From an uncultured Alphaproteobacteria bacterium (GTDB lineage: Bacteria; Pseudomonadota; Alphaproteobacteria; Caulobacterales; Hyphomonadaceae): a stretch of DNA of 64,000 nucleotides. Under the pieces are notes generated by a model. That model did not search any database. It saw only the letters and a list, made by a program, of their open reading frames with translations, and was not told where the DNA came from. A program made the position numbers and the translations under genes. How positions within the stretch are numbered: the first letter of the stretch is position 1; each line of letters opens with the position of its first letter. This document shows, in pieces, positions 1 through 8,912 of the stretch. The stretch is taken from contig CAIKWZ010000047.1 in assembly GCA_903831255.1 (NCBI GenBank), positions 1 to 64,000 on the forward strand. The letters run 5' to 3'.

Positions 1-38
1 CTTGGGAAGCTTCTGCTCTACCATTGAGCTACACCCGC
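1..38 (-). tRNA. tRNA-Gly (anticodon CCC), 5' part only
   Basis: Read on the minus strand, the first 38 bases give an acceptor 5' strand starting GCGGGTG, a D-arm (TAGCTCAATGGTAGAGCA) and an anticodon arm with the seven-base loop TTCCCAA, so the anticodon is CCC and the tRNA reads glycine codon GGG. The variable loop, T-arm and 3' end lie beyond the left edge. A promoter-like pair sits just upstream. Confidence 0.9.
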
Positions 39-47
39 CACGATTTC

Positions 48-77
48 AGATTAGCCCAAGGTCGGCGGACGGGGCAA
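48..77 (-). promoter_or_regulatory. Putative promoter of tRNA-Gly
   Basis: On the minus strand, TTGCCC (77-72) and TAATCT (53-48) are separated by 18 bases, and the -10 ends nine bases before the first tRNA base. Spacing and placement fit a housekeeping promoter. The match is by eye only. Confidence 0.4.
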
Positions 78-299
78 TCCTCTTGTCACGAAACGAAGTC
101 TAGCTTGCGGGTTGACACAGAAAGGGTCTTTTCGCCCGCTCTCCCCTTCAACCCGACGCTGTCGATACATCTTAAGGGAAAAAGAGGCGGACTGACGGCA
201 TGGAGAGGTGTTTGCCGCCGTCATTGAAAGTTGTAACGTGCACTGCTCCTGAAACGCCATCATCTTCCATGTGATATTTTCAAGGATCCAGATTATCCT

Positions 300-713
300 A
301 TGATAGCCAATCTGCACCTGACGACCGTGTTGGCGATGTCCGCGCTGCTTGCGGGCTGCACCATAAACTTCACCACCCCCCTTCCGCCGCCCGCTGAGCC
401 GGCCACGCGTGTGGAGATGAGAAGGATTGTTCAGCTGGGCGCGGTCGGCGATTCAGAAGAGCTGGTATTGCCGACCGGCTGCGAGCGTCAGGAAACCATG
501 GTGGCGGATGGACCGGGCGCATCTGGAGGGAAACACGTCTTCATCATGAAATGCGCCCACGGAGGCCAGACGCCTTCAGCGGCCCTCGAAGCATTGATGT
601 CCACAAGAGCCCGCGTGGCTGGCGACACCGCCATGTCGGCCGATGATCGAAAGATCATTCTTGATACGCTGGACGGTGAGATCAGACGCCAGTCTGCGGG
701 TCACGCGAACTGA
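300..713 (+). CDS. Small predicted lipoprotein of unknown function
   Basis: A 137-residue protein that I cannot assign to a family. The N-terminus has a short hydrophobic segment (about residues 6-19) ending in the lipobox LLAG-C with cysteine 20. It is therefore probably a signal peptidase II substrate anchored to a membrane on the periplasmic side. A Pro-rich linker (about residues 26-34) follows. The mature part holds two further cysteines (about residues 61 and 85) that could form a disulfide, and a helical C-terminus. No strong ribosome-binding site is visible before the ATG. It stands alone, convergent with the downstream SDR gene. The lipobox supports a real gene; the function is unknown. 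Confidence 0.7.
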   Translation: MIANLHLTTVLAMSALLAGCTINFTTPLPPPAEPATRVEMRRIVQLGAVGDSEELVLPTGCERQETMVADGPGASGGKHVFIMKCAHGGQTPSAALEALMSTRARVAGDTAMSADDRKIILDTLDGEIRRQSAGHAN

Positions 714-725
714 CGCCGAAACGAT

Positions 726-759
726 CGCTTCGTGTCTTTATCCCTCAAAGAGCGAAGCG
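726..759. terminator. Terminator-like hairpin between convergent genes
   Basis: CGCTTCG (726-732) and CGAAGCG (753-759) are perfect inverted arms of seven bases with a 20-base loop. They lie between the convergent lipoprotein and SDR genes. There is no clear T tract, so this is only a candidate bidirectional terminator. Confidence 0.3.
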
Positions 760-772
760 CCTCACTCGCGCG

Positions 773-1549
773 CTAAAGCCTTGGACGGCTATCGCCCAGT
801 TGCGACCCGCCTTCACAATCGAGAATTGTGCCGGTGATGTAGGCTGCAGAGCTTGTGCTGAGAAAAACCGCGCTTTCCGCGACTTCGGAAACCTCTCCAA
901 AGCGCCGAAGGGGAATGCGGGATGCCAGCGCCTCCGCGATCTCCCGGGTAGGGGCCAACCGGGCCATTCCCTCTGTTCCGGCGATGGGTCCTGGCGAGAT
1001 GCCGTTTACGCGAACACCTTCAGGCCCCCACTCCATCGCAAGGACGCGGACAAGCTGATTCACTCCAGCCTTAGCGGCGCAGGCATGGGCCTGAAAGGGC
1101 ATTGGATTGACGGCCTGGCCAGCGGTAATCGCGATGAGGGATGCGCCAGGCTTGCGAACAAGGTCATAACATCCCCTGAAGACATTGAATGTTCCATTGA
1201 GATCTATGTCGACCACGGTCTTGAAGCCGTTTGCCGATAGCCCCGCGACTGGCGCGAGAAAATTCCCGGCCGCGCCCGACACCACGACATCGAGAGGGCC
1301 TCTGGACGCATGGACCCGCTCCAGCACCGCCCGCACCGCTTCATAGTCTCTCACATCGCAGGAAAATCCCTCCGCTCCTCGGCCAATTGAATCTGCAGCC
1401 GCCCGGGCCTTCTCCGGATTCCTCCCGGCGACCGCCACATAGGCCCCCAGTTCAGCGAAACGTCGAGCGATACCCAGATTGATGCCGCTGGTTCCACCGG
1501 CCACGAAGACCGTCCATCCATCAAACAATCCGTCCCTGAACGCGCTCAT
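773..1549 (-). CDS. SDR oxidoreductase, 2,4-dienoyl-CoA reductase-like
   Basis: A 258-residue short-chain dehydrogenase. The glycine motif GGTSGINLGIA (about residues 16-26) is the version typical of NADPH-dependent 2,4-dienoyl-CoA reductases. The NxSG-like element appears as SGAAGN. The usual YxxxK active site is replaced by a HACAAKAG stretch with the Lys but no Tyr, as in peroxisomal and mitochondrial dienoyl-CoA reductases. The PGP...GTEG loop also fits that group. It probably acts on unsaturated acyl-CoAs in beta-oxidation, though the exact substrate is inferred. The start is set at 1549, where GGAG lies eight bases upstream; a longer open frame reaches 1876 but would run into zwf. It is divergent from the Entner-Doudoroff operon. 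Confidence 0.82.
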   Translation of the reverse strand: MSAFRDGLFDGWTVFVAGGTSGINLGIARRFAELGAYVAVAGRNPEKARAAADSIGRGAEGFSCDVRDYEAVRAVLERVHASRGPLDVVVSGAAGNFLAPVAGLSANGFKTVVDIDLNGTFNVFRGCYDLVRKPGASLIAITAGQAVNPMPFQAHACAAKAGVNQLVRVLAMEWGPEGVRVNGISPGPIAGTEGMARLAPTREIAEALASRIPLRRFGEVSEVAESAVFLSTSSAAYITGTILDCEGGSQLGDSRPRL

Positions 1550-1743
1550 CCTTAAACTCCGTTCACAATCAATCGATGCATCATTAAGAAGCCTCCCTGA
1601 GATGTCACTTGGAACCAGGACCTGCGCAAGGCGAAACGACCGGGACGTGTCGAGCAATCGAAAGCCGTCCTGAGCGGCGATAAGGACTTCTGAAAACAGT
1701 TCTGACGATAAACCTGCTAAGCGGCATCGACAGAGGAAAAACG

Positions 1744-3192
1744 ATGACAAACCCGGGCGTCCTGGTGATCTTCGGTGCGACGGGAGACCTTGCCCGGCGC
1801 ATGCTCTTTCCATCGCTTTACTTCCTCGACGCAGATCAGCTTCTGACATCGGGACTGAGAATCGTAGGGGCTGCACGCTCCGACCTTACTGACGAAGCCT
1901 TCAGAGCCGAGGTGAAGACTTCGGTAGAGGAGCGACTGGGCTCTCCGGTTCCTGATGCGACCTGGGCTCGGTTTTCGGCACGCCTTTCATACTGCCCCGG
2001 GGACGCGTCGGACCCCGGAACCTATAAGAGGCTTTCCGCGATGATCCGCGGAGATCAGGAAAGGGTCTACTACCTTTCGACGTCCCCGAGCCTTTACATT
2101 CCGATTGTGAATGGGCTGGCCTCGGAGTCGCTGACGGGAGCACCCAGCCGCATTATCGTGGAAAAGCCAATAGGACGCAGCCTTGAGACATGTGAGGCCA
2201 TCAATGGGGCGATCGGAAAGCACTTTGACGAGCCTCGAATCTTCAGAATTGATCACTACCTCGGGAAAGAAGCCGTTCAGAACCTGATCGCGCTGCGCTT
2301 TGCAAACACGCTCTTTGAACCTCTCTGGAACCGCCATACGATCGAACACGTCCAGATCACGGTTGCAGAAACGCTGGGTGTTGGAGACCGTTACTCGTAC
2401 TATGACGACTTCGGAGCCATCCGGGACATGGTGCAGAACCACCTCTTGCAGCTCCTGTGCCTGATAGCGATGGAGCCGCCGTCAAGCATGAACCCCGAAT
2501 CGGTGCGCAACGAGAAGGTCAAGGTTCTCAGAAGCCTCAGGCCTCTGAGGGACGTGGACCTCCCGGTGAGAACGGTCAGAGGCCAGTATGTGAGAGGCAT
2601 GAGCGATGGACAGGCCGTCGCCTCCTATCTGGAGGATGGCTCTGCGGCGGAAAGCGATACCGAAACGTTCGTCGCCCTATGCGCTCATATCGATAACTGG
2701 AGATGGAAAGACGTTCCATTTTATCTTCGGACCGGCAAGCGGCTGCCGCATAGATCCTCACAGATCGTGATCCAGTTCCGAACGGTGCCCCATTCGATCT
2801 TCGGCGACACCCACCTCATGGCCAATCGCCTGACTATCCGTCTTCAACCCGAAGAGGAGATCTCGCTCTCCCTGATGAACAAAACTCCAACCCTTTCCCA
2901 GGGGGGCTACGAGCTCAGGCCCCTGGAGCTGAACCTCAGCCTGTCGGACGCCTTCAGAAGCGAAATCAGACGCCGTATCGCCTATGAACGCCTGCTGCTC
3001 GAAGCGATCAACAACAACTCAACGCTGTTTGTCAGGCGCGACGAAGCGGAGGCGGCCTGGACATGGGTGGATCGGATCATTGAGGGCTGGACCAGATCGG
3101 GGATAAGGCCCGCTCCCTATCCGGCAGGATCCTGGGGACCGGCGGGAGCGTTCGCGCTGACCGAAAGAAACGGGCACACATGGTCAGAGTAA
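1744..3192 (+). CDS. zwf: Glucose-6-phosphate 1-dehydrogenase
   Basis: A 482-residue enzyme oxidising glucose-6-phosphate to 6-phosphogluconolactone with NAD(P)+ in the cytoplasm, the entry step of the Entner-Doudoroff route. The N-terminal nucleotide motif GATGDLARR (about residues 10-18), the active-site signature RIDHYLGKE (about 167-175) and the conserved EKPIGR segment are all intact, and the length is normal. GAGG lies eight bases before the ATG. The gene opens a four-gene operon; its stop overlaps the start of pgl by 13 bases, suggesting translational coupling. I see no convincing promoter or HexR-type operator in the 195-base gap to the divergent SDR gene. Confidence 0.97.
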   Translation: MTNPGVLVIFGATGDLARRMLFPSLYFLDADQLLTSGLRIVGAARSDLTDEAFRAEVKTSVEERLGSPVPDATWARFSARLSYCPGDASDPGTYKRLSAMIRGDQERVYYLSTSPSLYIPIVNGLASESLTGAPSRIIVEKPIGRSLETCEAINGAIGKHFDEPRIFRIDHYLGKEAVQNLIALRFANTLFEPLWNRHTIEHVQITVAETLGVGDRYSYYDDFGAIRDMVQNHLLQLLCLIAMEPPSSMNPESVRNEKVKVLRSLRPLRDVDLPVRTVRGQYVRGMSDGQAVASYLEDGSAAESDTETFVALCAHIDNWRWKDVPFYLRTGKRLPHRSSQIVIQFRTVPHSIFGDTHLMANRLTIRLQPEEEISLSLMNKTPTLSQGGYELRPLELNLSLSDAFRSEIRRRIAYERLLLEAINNNSTLFVRRDEAEAAWTWVDRIIEGWTRSGIRPAPYPAGSWGPAGAFALTERNGHTWSE

Positions 3193-3884
3193 AACTCCAG
3201 TTGACAGTGTATGCGACCAGAGGGCGGATGGCGTCTCGCGTGGGCGCTCGTCTGGAGCACGTCATTACCGCGCGCCTACGGCATAAGAAAACGCTTTCCA
3301 TAGCCCTGGCCGGCGGAACCACGCCAGGTCCCGTCTATACGGCGCTGTCGTCCCGAGCCCTGCCCTGGAGCCGGATAGCAGTGACCTTAACTGACGAACG
3401 CTGGCGACATCGCAGGGAGAAAGGGAGCAATGAACGGATGGTGCGCTCAACGCTTCTCCGGCGCCGAGCCGCCCAGTCTCGCTTTGTATCTCTGAAATCC
3501 CCTCACCCGACCCCACAAGGCGCAGTCGGACAGATTGATCGACGACTGGCGTCCGTTACGCCCTTTGACATCTGCGTTCTTGGAATGGGAGCCGATGGTC
3601 ACATCGCATCTCTGTTTCCAGACGCCGACGGTTTGGAAACAGCCATGAAGCCTTCAAGACGTCGAGCGGCTGCAATTTACGCAGCTCAGGCGGATGGATC
3701 GCCTCACAGAATCTCGCTGACGCTTGAGGAGATATGTCGTTCAGCCGAGATATTCCTTATTCTGACCGGACACGACAAACTGCGCGTCCTCCATAATGCG
3801 ATGACTCAAACTGCGTCCTTATCAGCCTTGTCACAGCTCCTCGCACGCAGGACGCGTCCCGTTCACGCTTTCTGGGCGCCCTGA
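3180..3884 (+). CDS. pgl: 6-phosphogluconolactonase (DevB type)
   Basis: A 234-residue member of the glucosamine-6-phosphate isomerase/6-phosphogluconolactonase superfamily that hydrolyses the lactone made by Zwf to 6-phosphogluconate. The ALAGGTTPG phosphate-binding loop (about residues 42-50), the TDERW motif and GMGADGHIASLFP are all present. It starts inside the zwf 3' end and is followed 21 bases later by edd. The position between zwf and edd leaves little doubt about the role. The N-terminal 40 residues are unusually basic compared with many homologues. Confidence 0.95.
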   Translation: MVRVKLQLTVYATRGRMASRVGARLEHVITARLRHKKTLSIALAGGTTPGPVYTALSSRALPWSRIAVTLTDERWRHRREKGSNERMVRSTLLRRRAAQSRFVSLKSPHPTPQGAVGQIDRRLASVTPFDICVLGMGADGHIASLFPDADGLETAMKPSRRRAAAIYAAQADGSPHRISLTLEEICRSAEIFLILTGHDKLRVLHNAMTQTASLSALSQLLARRTRPVHAFWAP

Positions 3885-3905
3885 GCGCCAGTCAGGAATC
3901 CAGTC

Positions 3906-5729
3906 ATGACGGACCTCCATCCCACGATAGCTGCGGTCACAGGACGCATCATCGAACGCAGCCGAGACACCCGAACGCGTTATCTCGAAAGAACCGCCAA
4001 GGTTCGTCGACAGGGCCCGCGGCGCTCCCACCTCTCGTGCGGAAACATTGCACACGCCATGGCCTCCGCCGCACCTGCGGACAAGCTCCTGCAGCGCACC
4101 AGGGCCGTGAACCTGGGGATTTGCACGGCTTACAATGACATGCTGAGCGCCCATCAGCCTTTCGCGACCTATCCCGATCTCATTAAGGCCGAGGCTCGGC
4201 GGCGGGGCGCGACGGCGCAGGTCGCCGGCGGGGTACCCGCAATGTGCGACGGCGTCACGCAGGGCCAGCCCGGAATGGAGCTATCGCTATTTTCAAGGGA
4301 CGTGGTGGCCATGGCGACCGCAGTCGCCTTGACCCACGATGTCTTTGACGCGGCCATCATGCTCGGCGTCTGCGATAAGATCGTTCCAGGACTGCTTATC
4401 GGGGGGCTGTCTTTTGGACACCTGCCGATCATTTTTGCACCAGCGGGACCTATGCCGTCAGGTCTCCCCAACAAAGAGAAGGCGGCTGTACGGGAACGTT
4501 ACGCACAAGGCCTCGCAACTCGCGAAGACCTTCTTAATGCAGAGACCGCATCCTACCATTCGCCTGGGACATGCACTTTCTACGGAACAGCTAATTCAAA
4601 CCAGATGCTCATGGAAATCATGGGCCTTCAGCTTCCCGGAACATCGTTCGTTCAGCCTGGCGCACCGCTTAGAGACGCCCTGACGAGACACGCGGCGGCA
4701 AGAGCCATAGAACTTGCTGAAACAGCGGCAGTCTCGCTCAGCGAAATCGTGGATGAACGCACCATCGTCAACGGCATTGTCGGACTGATGGCCACAGGCG
4801 GATCAACAAATCACGCAATTCACCTACCGGCGATCGCAGCTGCGGCAGGGATTTTGATTGACTGGGACGACTTTGCAGAGATCTCGAGCGTCACCCCTCT
4901 TCTTACGCGCATTTATCCCAATGGTTCAGCCGACGTGAACCACTTCCACGCAGCAGGCGGCATGTCATTCCTGATACGGGAGTTGCTGTCATCCGGACGG
5001 CTGCATCCGGATGTCGAGACAGTGATGGGGAAGGGCCTCGAGCTCTATGCTCAGGAACCATGGCTGAGTGAGGGTGAAATCGGCTGGCGACCTGCGCCGG
5101 ACGCGTCTCTCGATGAAACCATCCTGCGCCCATCGTCCAATCCCTTCGAGCAAGAAGGGGGGCTTCGACGTCTGAAAGGTTCGATTGGACGGAGCGTCAT
5201 CAAGATCTCTTCCGTCGCGCAGGATCGGCGCCGGATCGAGGCGCCGGCGATTGTATTCGACTCTCAGGACGCGTTCCTCGAGGCGTTCTCGATGGGCCGC
5301 CTCAATAAGGACCACGTCGCAGTCATTCGGTTCCAGGGGCCCAGAGTGAATGGAATGCCCGAACTGCACAAGCTTACGCCCTCGCTTCAGGCTCTTCAGA
5401 ACAAGGGCTTCCGTGTGGCGCTGGTAACTGACGGCCGAATGTCTGGAGCGTCAGGCTCGGTTCCTGCGGCGATTCATCTTTGTCCGGGCGCAGAAGAGGA
5501 CTCGATCCTCTCTCGCATACAGGACGGCGATGTAATCATGCTCGACGCAGATGAAGGTCGTCTTGACGTAATGGTGAGCGACGAGGAGCTCATGCTGAGA
5601 GCGCGGGCTCAGGTCCCTGAAGACGAGGTCGGATGGGGGCGGGATCTGTTTGAGATCTTTCGCGTCCACGCAGCCTCACCTGAGGCGGGTGGGGGCCTAT
5701 TTGGGATAAAGACTGGAAATCGGCCATGA
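3906..5729 (+). CDS. edd: 6-phosphogluconate dehydratase
   Basis: A 607-residue iron-sulfur dehydratase of the IlvD/Edd family converting 6-phosphogluconate to 2-keto-3-deoxy-6-phosphogluconate (KDPG). Family signatures are visible: the PAMCDGVTQGQPGMELS stretch, the cluster-associated CDKIVPG and GTCTFYGTANSNQM segments, and near the C-terminus TDGRMSGASGSVPAAIH. The cysteines expected to hold the 4Fe-4S cluster are in those segments. The length is normal. AGGA precedes the ATG by about nine bases. Its stop overlaps the eda start by four bases (ATGA). This places it as the committed step of the Entner-Doudoroff operon. Confidence 0.97.
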   Translation: MTDLHPTIAAVTGRIIERSRDTRTRYLERTAKVRRQGPRRSHLSCGNIAHAMASAAPADKLLQRTRAVNLGICTAYNDMLSAHQPFATYPDLIKAEARRRGATAQVAGGVPAMCDGVTQGQPGMELSLFSRDVVAMATAVALTHDVFDAAIMLGVCDKIVPGLLIGGLSFGHLPIIFAPAGPMPSGLPNKEKAAVRERYAQGLATREDLLNAETASYHSPGTCTFYGTANSNQMLMEIMGLQLPGTSFVQPGAPLRDALTRHAAARAIELAETAAVSLSEIVDERTIVNGIVGLMATGGSTNHAIHLPAIAAAAGILIDWDDFAEISSVTPLLTRIYPNGSADVNHFHAAGGMSFLIRELLSSGRLHPDVETVMGKGLELYAQEPWLSEGEIGWRPAPDASLDETILRPSSNPFEQEGGLRRLKGSIGRSVIKISSVAQDRRRIEAPAIVFDSQDAFLEAFSMGRLNKDHVAVIRFQGPRVNGMPELHKLTPSLQALQNKGFRVALVTDGRMSGASGSVPAAIHLCPGAEEDSILSRIQDGDVIMLDADEGRLDVMVSDEELMLRARAQVPEDEVGWGRDLFEIFRVHAASPEAGGGLFGIKTGNRP

Positions 5730-6358
5730 ACACATCCCCTATCCGCGAGATCCTGATCCGGGCCGGCGTGGTCCCGGTCCTGACAGTCGAGCGAGCTGGC
5801 GATGCACGCCCCCTGGCTGAAGCGCTTCGAACCGGAGGTCTGACGGCGTTGGAGGTTACGCTTCGCACACCGGTCGCGTTCGATGTGATCAGGACGATGA
5901 AGTCGGTCGAAAACGTGATTATCGGAGCAGGAACCGTTCTGACAGCCGCAGATGTTGAGCGCGCCTGCGAAGCGGGGGCGGACTTCATCGTCACTCCAGG
6001 CCTTTCGCGTAGCACGGTAGAGGCGGCGCGCCGTTTGGGTGTGCCCATACTCCCGGGGGTCACAACGCCAACCGAGATTATGACGGGGCTCGACCTCGGC
6101 CTGGATACATTCAAGTTCTTTCCTGCCGAGCCCTCTGGCGGCCTGACAATGCTGGCGGCATTCGAAGGACCGTTTCAGGCGGTCCGCTTCTGTCCGACAG
6201 GCGGCATTCGGCACGATCAGGCAGCCTCCTACTTGGCGCGTCCGAACGTACTTGCGGTCGGTGGAGGCTGGATAGCTCCTGCCGATCTCATCAAGGCGTC
6301 GTCTTGGGCCGAGATCGTCCGGCTCGCAGGCGACGCAGCCGCGCTCCGCAACAGATGA
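5726..6358 (+). CDS. eda: KDPG/KHG aldolase
   Basis: A 210-residue class I aldolase that splits KDPG into pyruvate and glyceraldehyde-3-phosphate. Visible features are the early VVPVLT strand, EVTLRTP with the conserved Glu, GAGTVL, and the Schiff-base lysine in the segment DTFKFFPAE (about residues 130-138). The phosphate-binding FCPTGGI loop follows at about residues 155-161. It overlaps edd by ATGA and ends the operon, so zwf-pgl-edd-eda encode the whole oxidative route from glucose-6-phosphate. No glucokinase or 6-phosphogluconate dehydrogenase gene is linked here. Confidence 0.97.
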   Translation: MNTSPIREILIRAGVVPVLTVERAGDARPLAEALRTGGLTALEVTLRTPVAFDVIRTMKSVENVIIGAGTVLTAADVERACEAGADFIVTPGLSRSTVEAARRLGVPILPGVTTPTEIMTGLDLGLDTFKFFPAEPSGGLTMLAAFEGPFQAVRFCPTGGIRHDQAASYLARPNVLAVGGGWIAPADLIKASSWAEIVRLAGDAAALRNR

Positions 6359-6376
6359 CCCCCCAGGTGTCGAGGA

Positions 6377-7432
6377 TCAATCCGGAACAGGGCCGAAATA
6401 TTTGGACAGTCGCAGCCCCTGCCCCTGATAAGTCGAGTATGATCCCTTCGCCCCGTATGGAACCTCCGGAGGCTGGCTCATAGGTTCAAAGACCAGACGG
6501 CCAACCGGTTGACCATCCTCGAGAATAAACGGGACCTCCCTGGAGCGAACCTCCAGAACCGCCTTGCCGCTCTTTTGCCTCACGCCGAAACCGGGATCAA
6601 AGAACCCGGCGTAATGAGCGCGAAACTCTCCCAGTTCGGGAGCGATCGGAGCCATCTCGGCAGCCTCCTCGAGAGGAATGACGATCTTTTCCTTGGAAGC
6701 GAGGATGTAGAACTCGCCGGGGTCAAGGACAATGCGCCCGTCCCGCGCACGAACCGGCTCCCAGAAGTCCTCAACAGGGTGCGAACCGATTTTGGTGAGA
6801 TCTATAACCCGGGAATGACGTTTCGCCCGGTATCCCACGACGCCTGAGGCTGTGGGGAAAAGATCGAGACTGAAAGTCATATCTCGCGTGGGATGATGAC
6901 GCCCCTTCCTGACGCGAAGCTGCAGAAGCCGATCGCCCTTCCTGGCCAGAACCGAAAACGTTCGGGGAGAGATCTCAGCGTAGAGCGTGCCGTGATAACC
7001 TGACGGAACGCCGTCAAAAGCTCTGGCGCGATCAGAGACAGCCCGTACGAAGACATCAATTCGACCCGTCGAACTCTTAGGATTAGCGGACGCCGAGAGT
7101 CCTCGCGGCAGCGCAAGCCTCTCCTGGAGGGGAACAAGGTAGACGCAGCCTGTTTCAAGTACCGCGCCCTTTGATAAATCAAGCGTATGCATCACAAGGC
7201 TGTCGTCCAGCCTTGAGGAGACATCATGTTCGCCGGGTAAGAAACTGGCCCGGAGCCGAAAGGCCACGTCCCCCAATCGCAGATCAAGACTTGCCGGTTG
7301 AATCTGGTCAGCCTCCAGCCCGCCCTCGGCCCAAACGCCGCCGGCGGATAAAAGGTGTCTGAGCTGTCGATCCGAAAGGACGCCATCCGGATCGACAGGC
7401 CTCGCTGTCTGGCTGAGTTTGCGGCTCGTCAT
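6377..7432 (-). CDS. dcd: 2'-deoxycytidine 5'-triphosphate deaminase, double-domain form
   Basis: A 351-residue protein with two dUTPase/Dcd-like folds in tandem, nearly twice the length of the E. coli enzyme. The first half carries the QPASLDLRLG motif and the ANPKSSTGRIDVFVR catalytic segment; the second half carries a GEFYILASKEKI strand and GFFDPGFG. This long form is known from alphaproteobacteria, where it is annotated as dCTP deaminase supplying dUTP for thymidylate synthesis. I place the start at 7432, where AGGA lies seven bases upstream, rather than at the frame's upstream limit of 7516. It is convergent with eda. Family assignment is strong; that the second domain is catalytic is not shown. 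Confidence 0.88.
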   Translation of the reverse strand: MTSRKLSQTARPVDPDGVLSDRQLRHLLSAGGVWAEGGLEADQIQPASLDLRLGDVAFRLRASFLPGEHDVSSRLDDSLVMHTLDLSKGAVLETGCVYLVPLQERLALPRGLSASANPKSSTGRIDVFVRAVSDRARAFDGVPSGYHGTLYAEISPRTFSVLARKGDRLLQLRVRKGRHHPTRDMTFSLDLFPTASGVVGYRAKRHSRVIDLTKIGSHPVEDFWEPVRARDGRIVLDPGEFYILASKEKIVIPLEEAAEMAPIAPELGEFRAHYAGFFDPGFGVRQKSGKAVLEVRSREVPFILEDGQPVGRLVFEPMSQPPEVPYGAKGSYSTYQGQGLRLSKYFGPVPD

Positions 7433-7691
7433 CAACGCATCCTGAAGAGGACCGCGGAAGGTCCGTATCGACCGGGCTTCCGGAGTGCGCAAGCGACTGG
7501 ACACTCGGCAAATCACCTAAACCGATATCCGGGCGAGGCAAAGGCCTTCCCGAGCGATCAGCCGAAGAGCAGCCTGGACGAGCCAGTCTTACCCCCCAAG
7601 AACCTAACGACAAAGGCGACCATCGACACCGGCTTTCGCACGAGCTCATTTCAGCCTATGTGCCTGCTCATGGACCGCACTGGGTGATCTC

Positions 7692-8891
7692 ATGTCTGAA
7701 CTTCCGCCTGACGAAACGCCCCGTCGCCTTCGACCTGCAACCCTCCTCGTCAGAGGGGGAACAACACGTTCCTCTTGGGCAGAGACCTCAGAAGCCCTCT
7801 TCCTGACCTCAGGGTTCGCCTATCCCAGCGCTGAAAGTCATGCCGCCCGCATGGCCGGACAGGAAGAAGGGTATATCTACTCACGCTTTGCGAACCCGAC
7901 CGTACGGATGTTCGAAGAACGCCTGGCCCTCCTTGAAGGCGCCGAGGACTGTCGGGCGACAGCGAGCGGAATGGCCGCGATTCACACCATGCTCACCGCC
8001 CCGTGCAATCCGGGCGATCGCATCGTCGCAGCGAAGCAGCTGTTTTCATCATGTGTCTGGATCCTGAAGAACGTCTGTCCCAAGATGGGAGTCGAAGTTG
8101 AATGGATCGACGCGACGGACCTCAGCGCATGGCGACAGGCCTGCTCAAGACCGGTGCGCCTCGCCCTGGTTGAAACTCCGACGAACCCTATGCTTGACGC
8201 CATCGATCTCGCAGCGGTGGCCGAAGAGGTTCACAGAGCAGGAGGAGAACTCGTCGTCGACAACGTCTTCGCCTCACCGATCCTTCAAAAGCCGCTCCAG
8301 CACGGAGCGGATTGGGTCGCCTATTCCGCCACCAAACATATTGATGGACAAGGCCGCGTTCTTGGGGGGGCCGTACTTGGCAGGCGAAAGGCCATTGAGG
8401 ACCATATTCAGCAATACTATCGACATACAGGACCTGCTTTATCGCCGTTCAACGCATGGGTTCTTCTCAAAGGTCTGGAAACTCTCGACCTGCGCGTCCG
8501 GCGGATGGCTGCAAATGCAGAATTGATCGCTGATTTTCTCGCAGACCATCCGGCAATCGAAAGCGTAAGATATCCCGGACGGACAGATCATCCGCATCAT
8601 GAGATTCACAAGCGTCAGATGGAGACAGGTGGAACATTGATAGCGTTCAGCCTGAAAGGTGGAAAGGATGCGGCGTTCTCATGCCTCAACGGCCTGAAAC
8701 TGATTGATATCTCAAACAATCTTGGGGACGCGAAGTCGCTGATAACCCATCCGGCGACAACCACGCATAGAACTCTGACCGATGAGGAGCGATCCGCGAT
8801 CGGCCTGACGGATGCATGGGTGCGCCTGTCTGTCGGGCTAGAGGACCCGAACGACCTGATCGAAGACCTGGACGCGGCCTTGAAGGGCTGA
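7692..8891 (+). CDS. metZ: O-succinylhomoserine sulfhydrylase
   Basis: A 399-residue PLP enzyme of the Cys/Met metabolism family. It forms homocysteine from O-succinylhomoserine (or O-acetylhomoserine) and sulfide in methionine synthesis. Family features include YSRFANPTVRMFEERL, the ETPTNP motif, and the PLP lysine in YSATKHIDG (about residue 215). The pairing with apaG directly downstream, and the RGGTTRS N-terminus, fit the MetZ branch better than MetB or MetC. A GGTGA ribosome-binding site lies five bases before the ATG. The 260-base upstream gap to dcd holds no riboswitch that I can recognise; I looked for a SAM-II-like fold and did not find its conserved core. Confidence 0.92.
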   Translation: MSELPPDETPRRLRPATLLVRGGTTRSSWAETSEALFLTSGFAYPSAESHAARMAGQEEGYIYSRFANPTVRMFEERLALLEGAEDCRATASGMAAIHTMLTAPCNPGDRIVAAKQLFSSCVWILKNVCPKMGVEVEWIDATDLSAWRQACSRPVRLALVETPTNPMLDAIDLAAVAEEVHRAGGELVVDNVFASPILQKPLQHGADWVAYSATKHIDGQGRVLGGAVLGRRKAIEDHIQQYYRHTGPALSPFNAWVLLKGLETLDLRVRRMAANAELIADFLADHPAIESVRYPGRTDHPHHEIHKRQMETGGTLIAFSLKGGKDAAFSCLNGLKLIDISNNLGDAKSLITHPATTTHRTLTDEERSAIGLTDAWVRLSVGLEDPNDLIEDLDAALKG

Positions 8892-8912
8892 AGGAATCGG
8901 AGACGAACGGTC

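Noticed and set aside
1550-1876. 109-codon N-terminal extension of the SDR protein
   Set aside because: It would overlap the start of zwf on the other strand and lacks a ribosome-binding site, while the start at 1549 has GGAG and matches the family.
7433-7691. Possible SAM-responsive riboswitch before metZ
   Set aside because: The gap is long enough and metZ is a known target, but I could not find the conserved core or pseudoknot of SAM-II or related classes.
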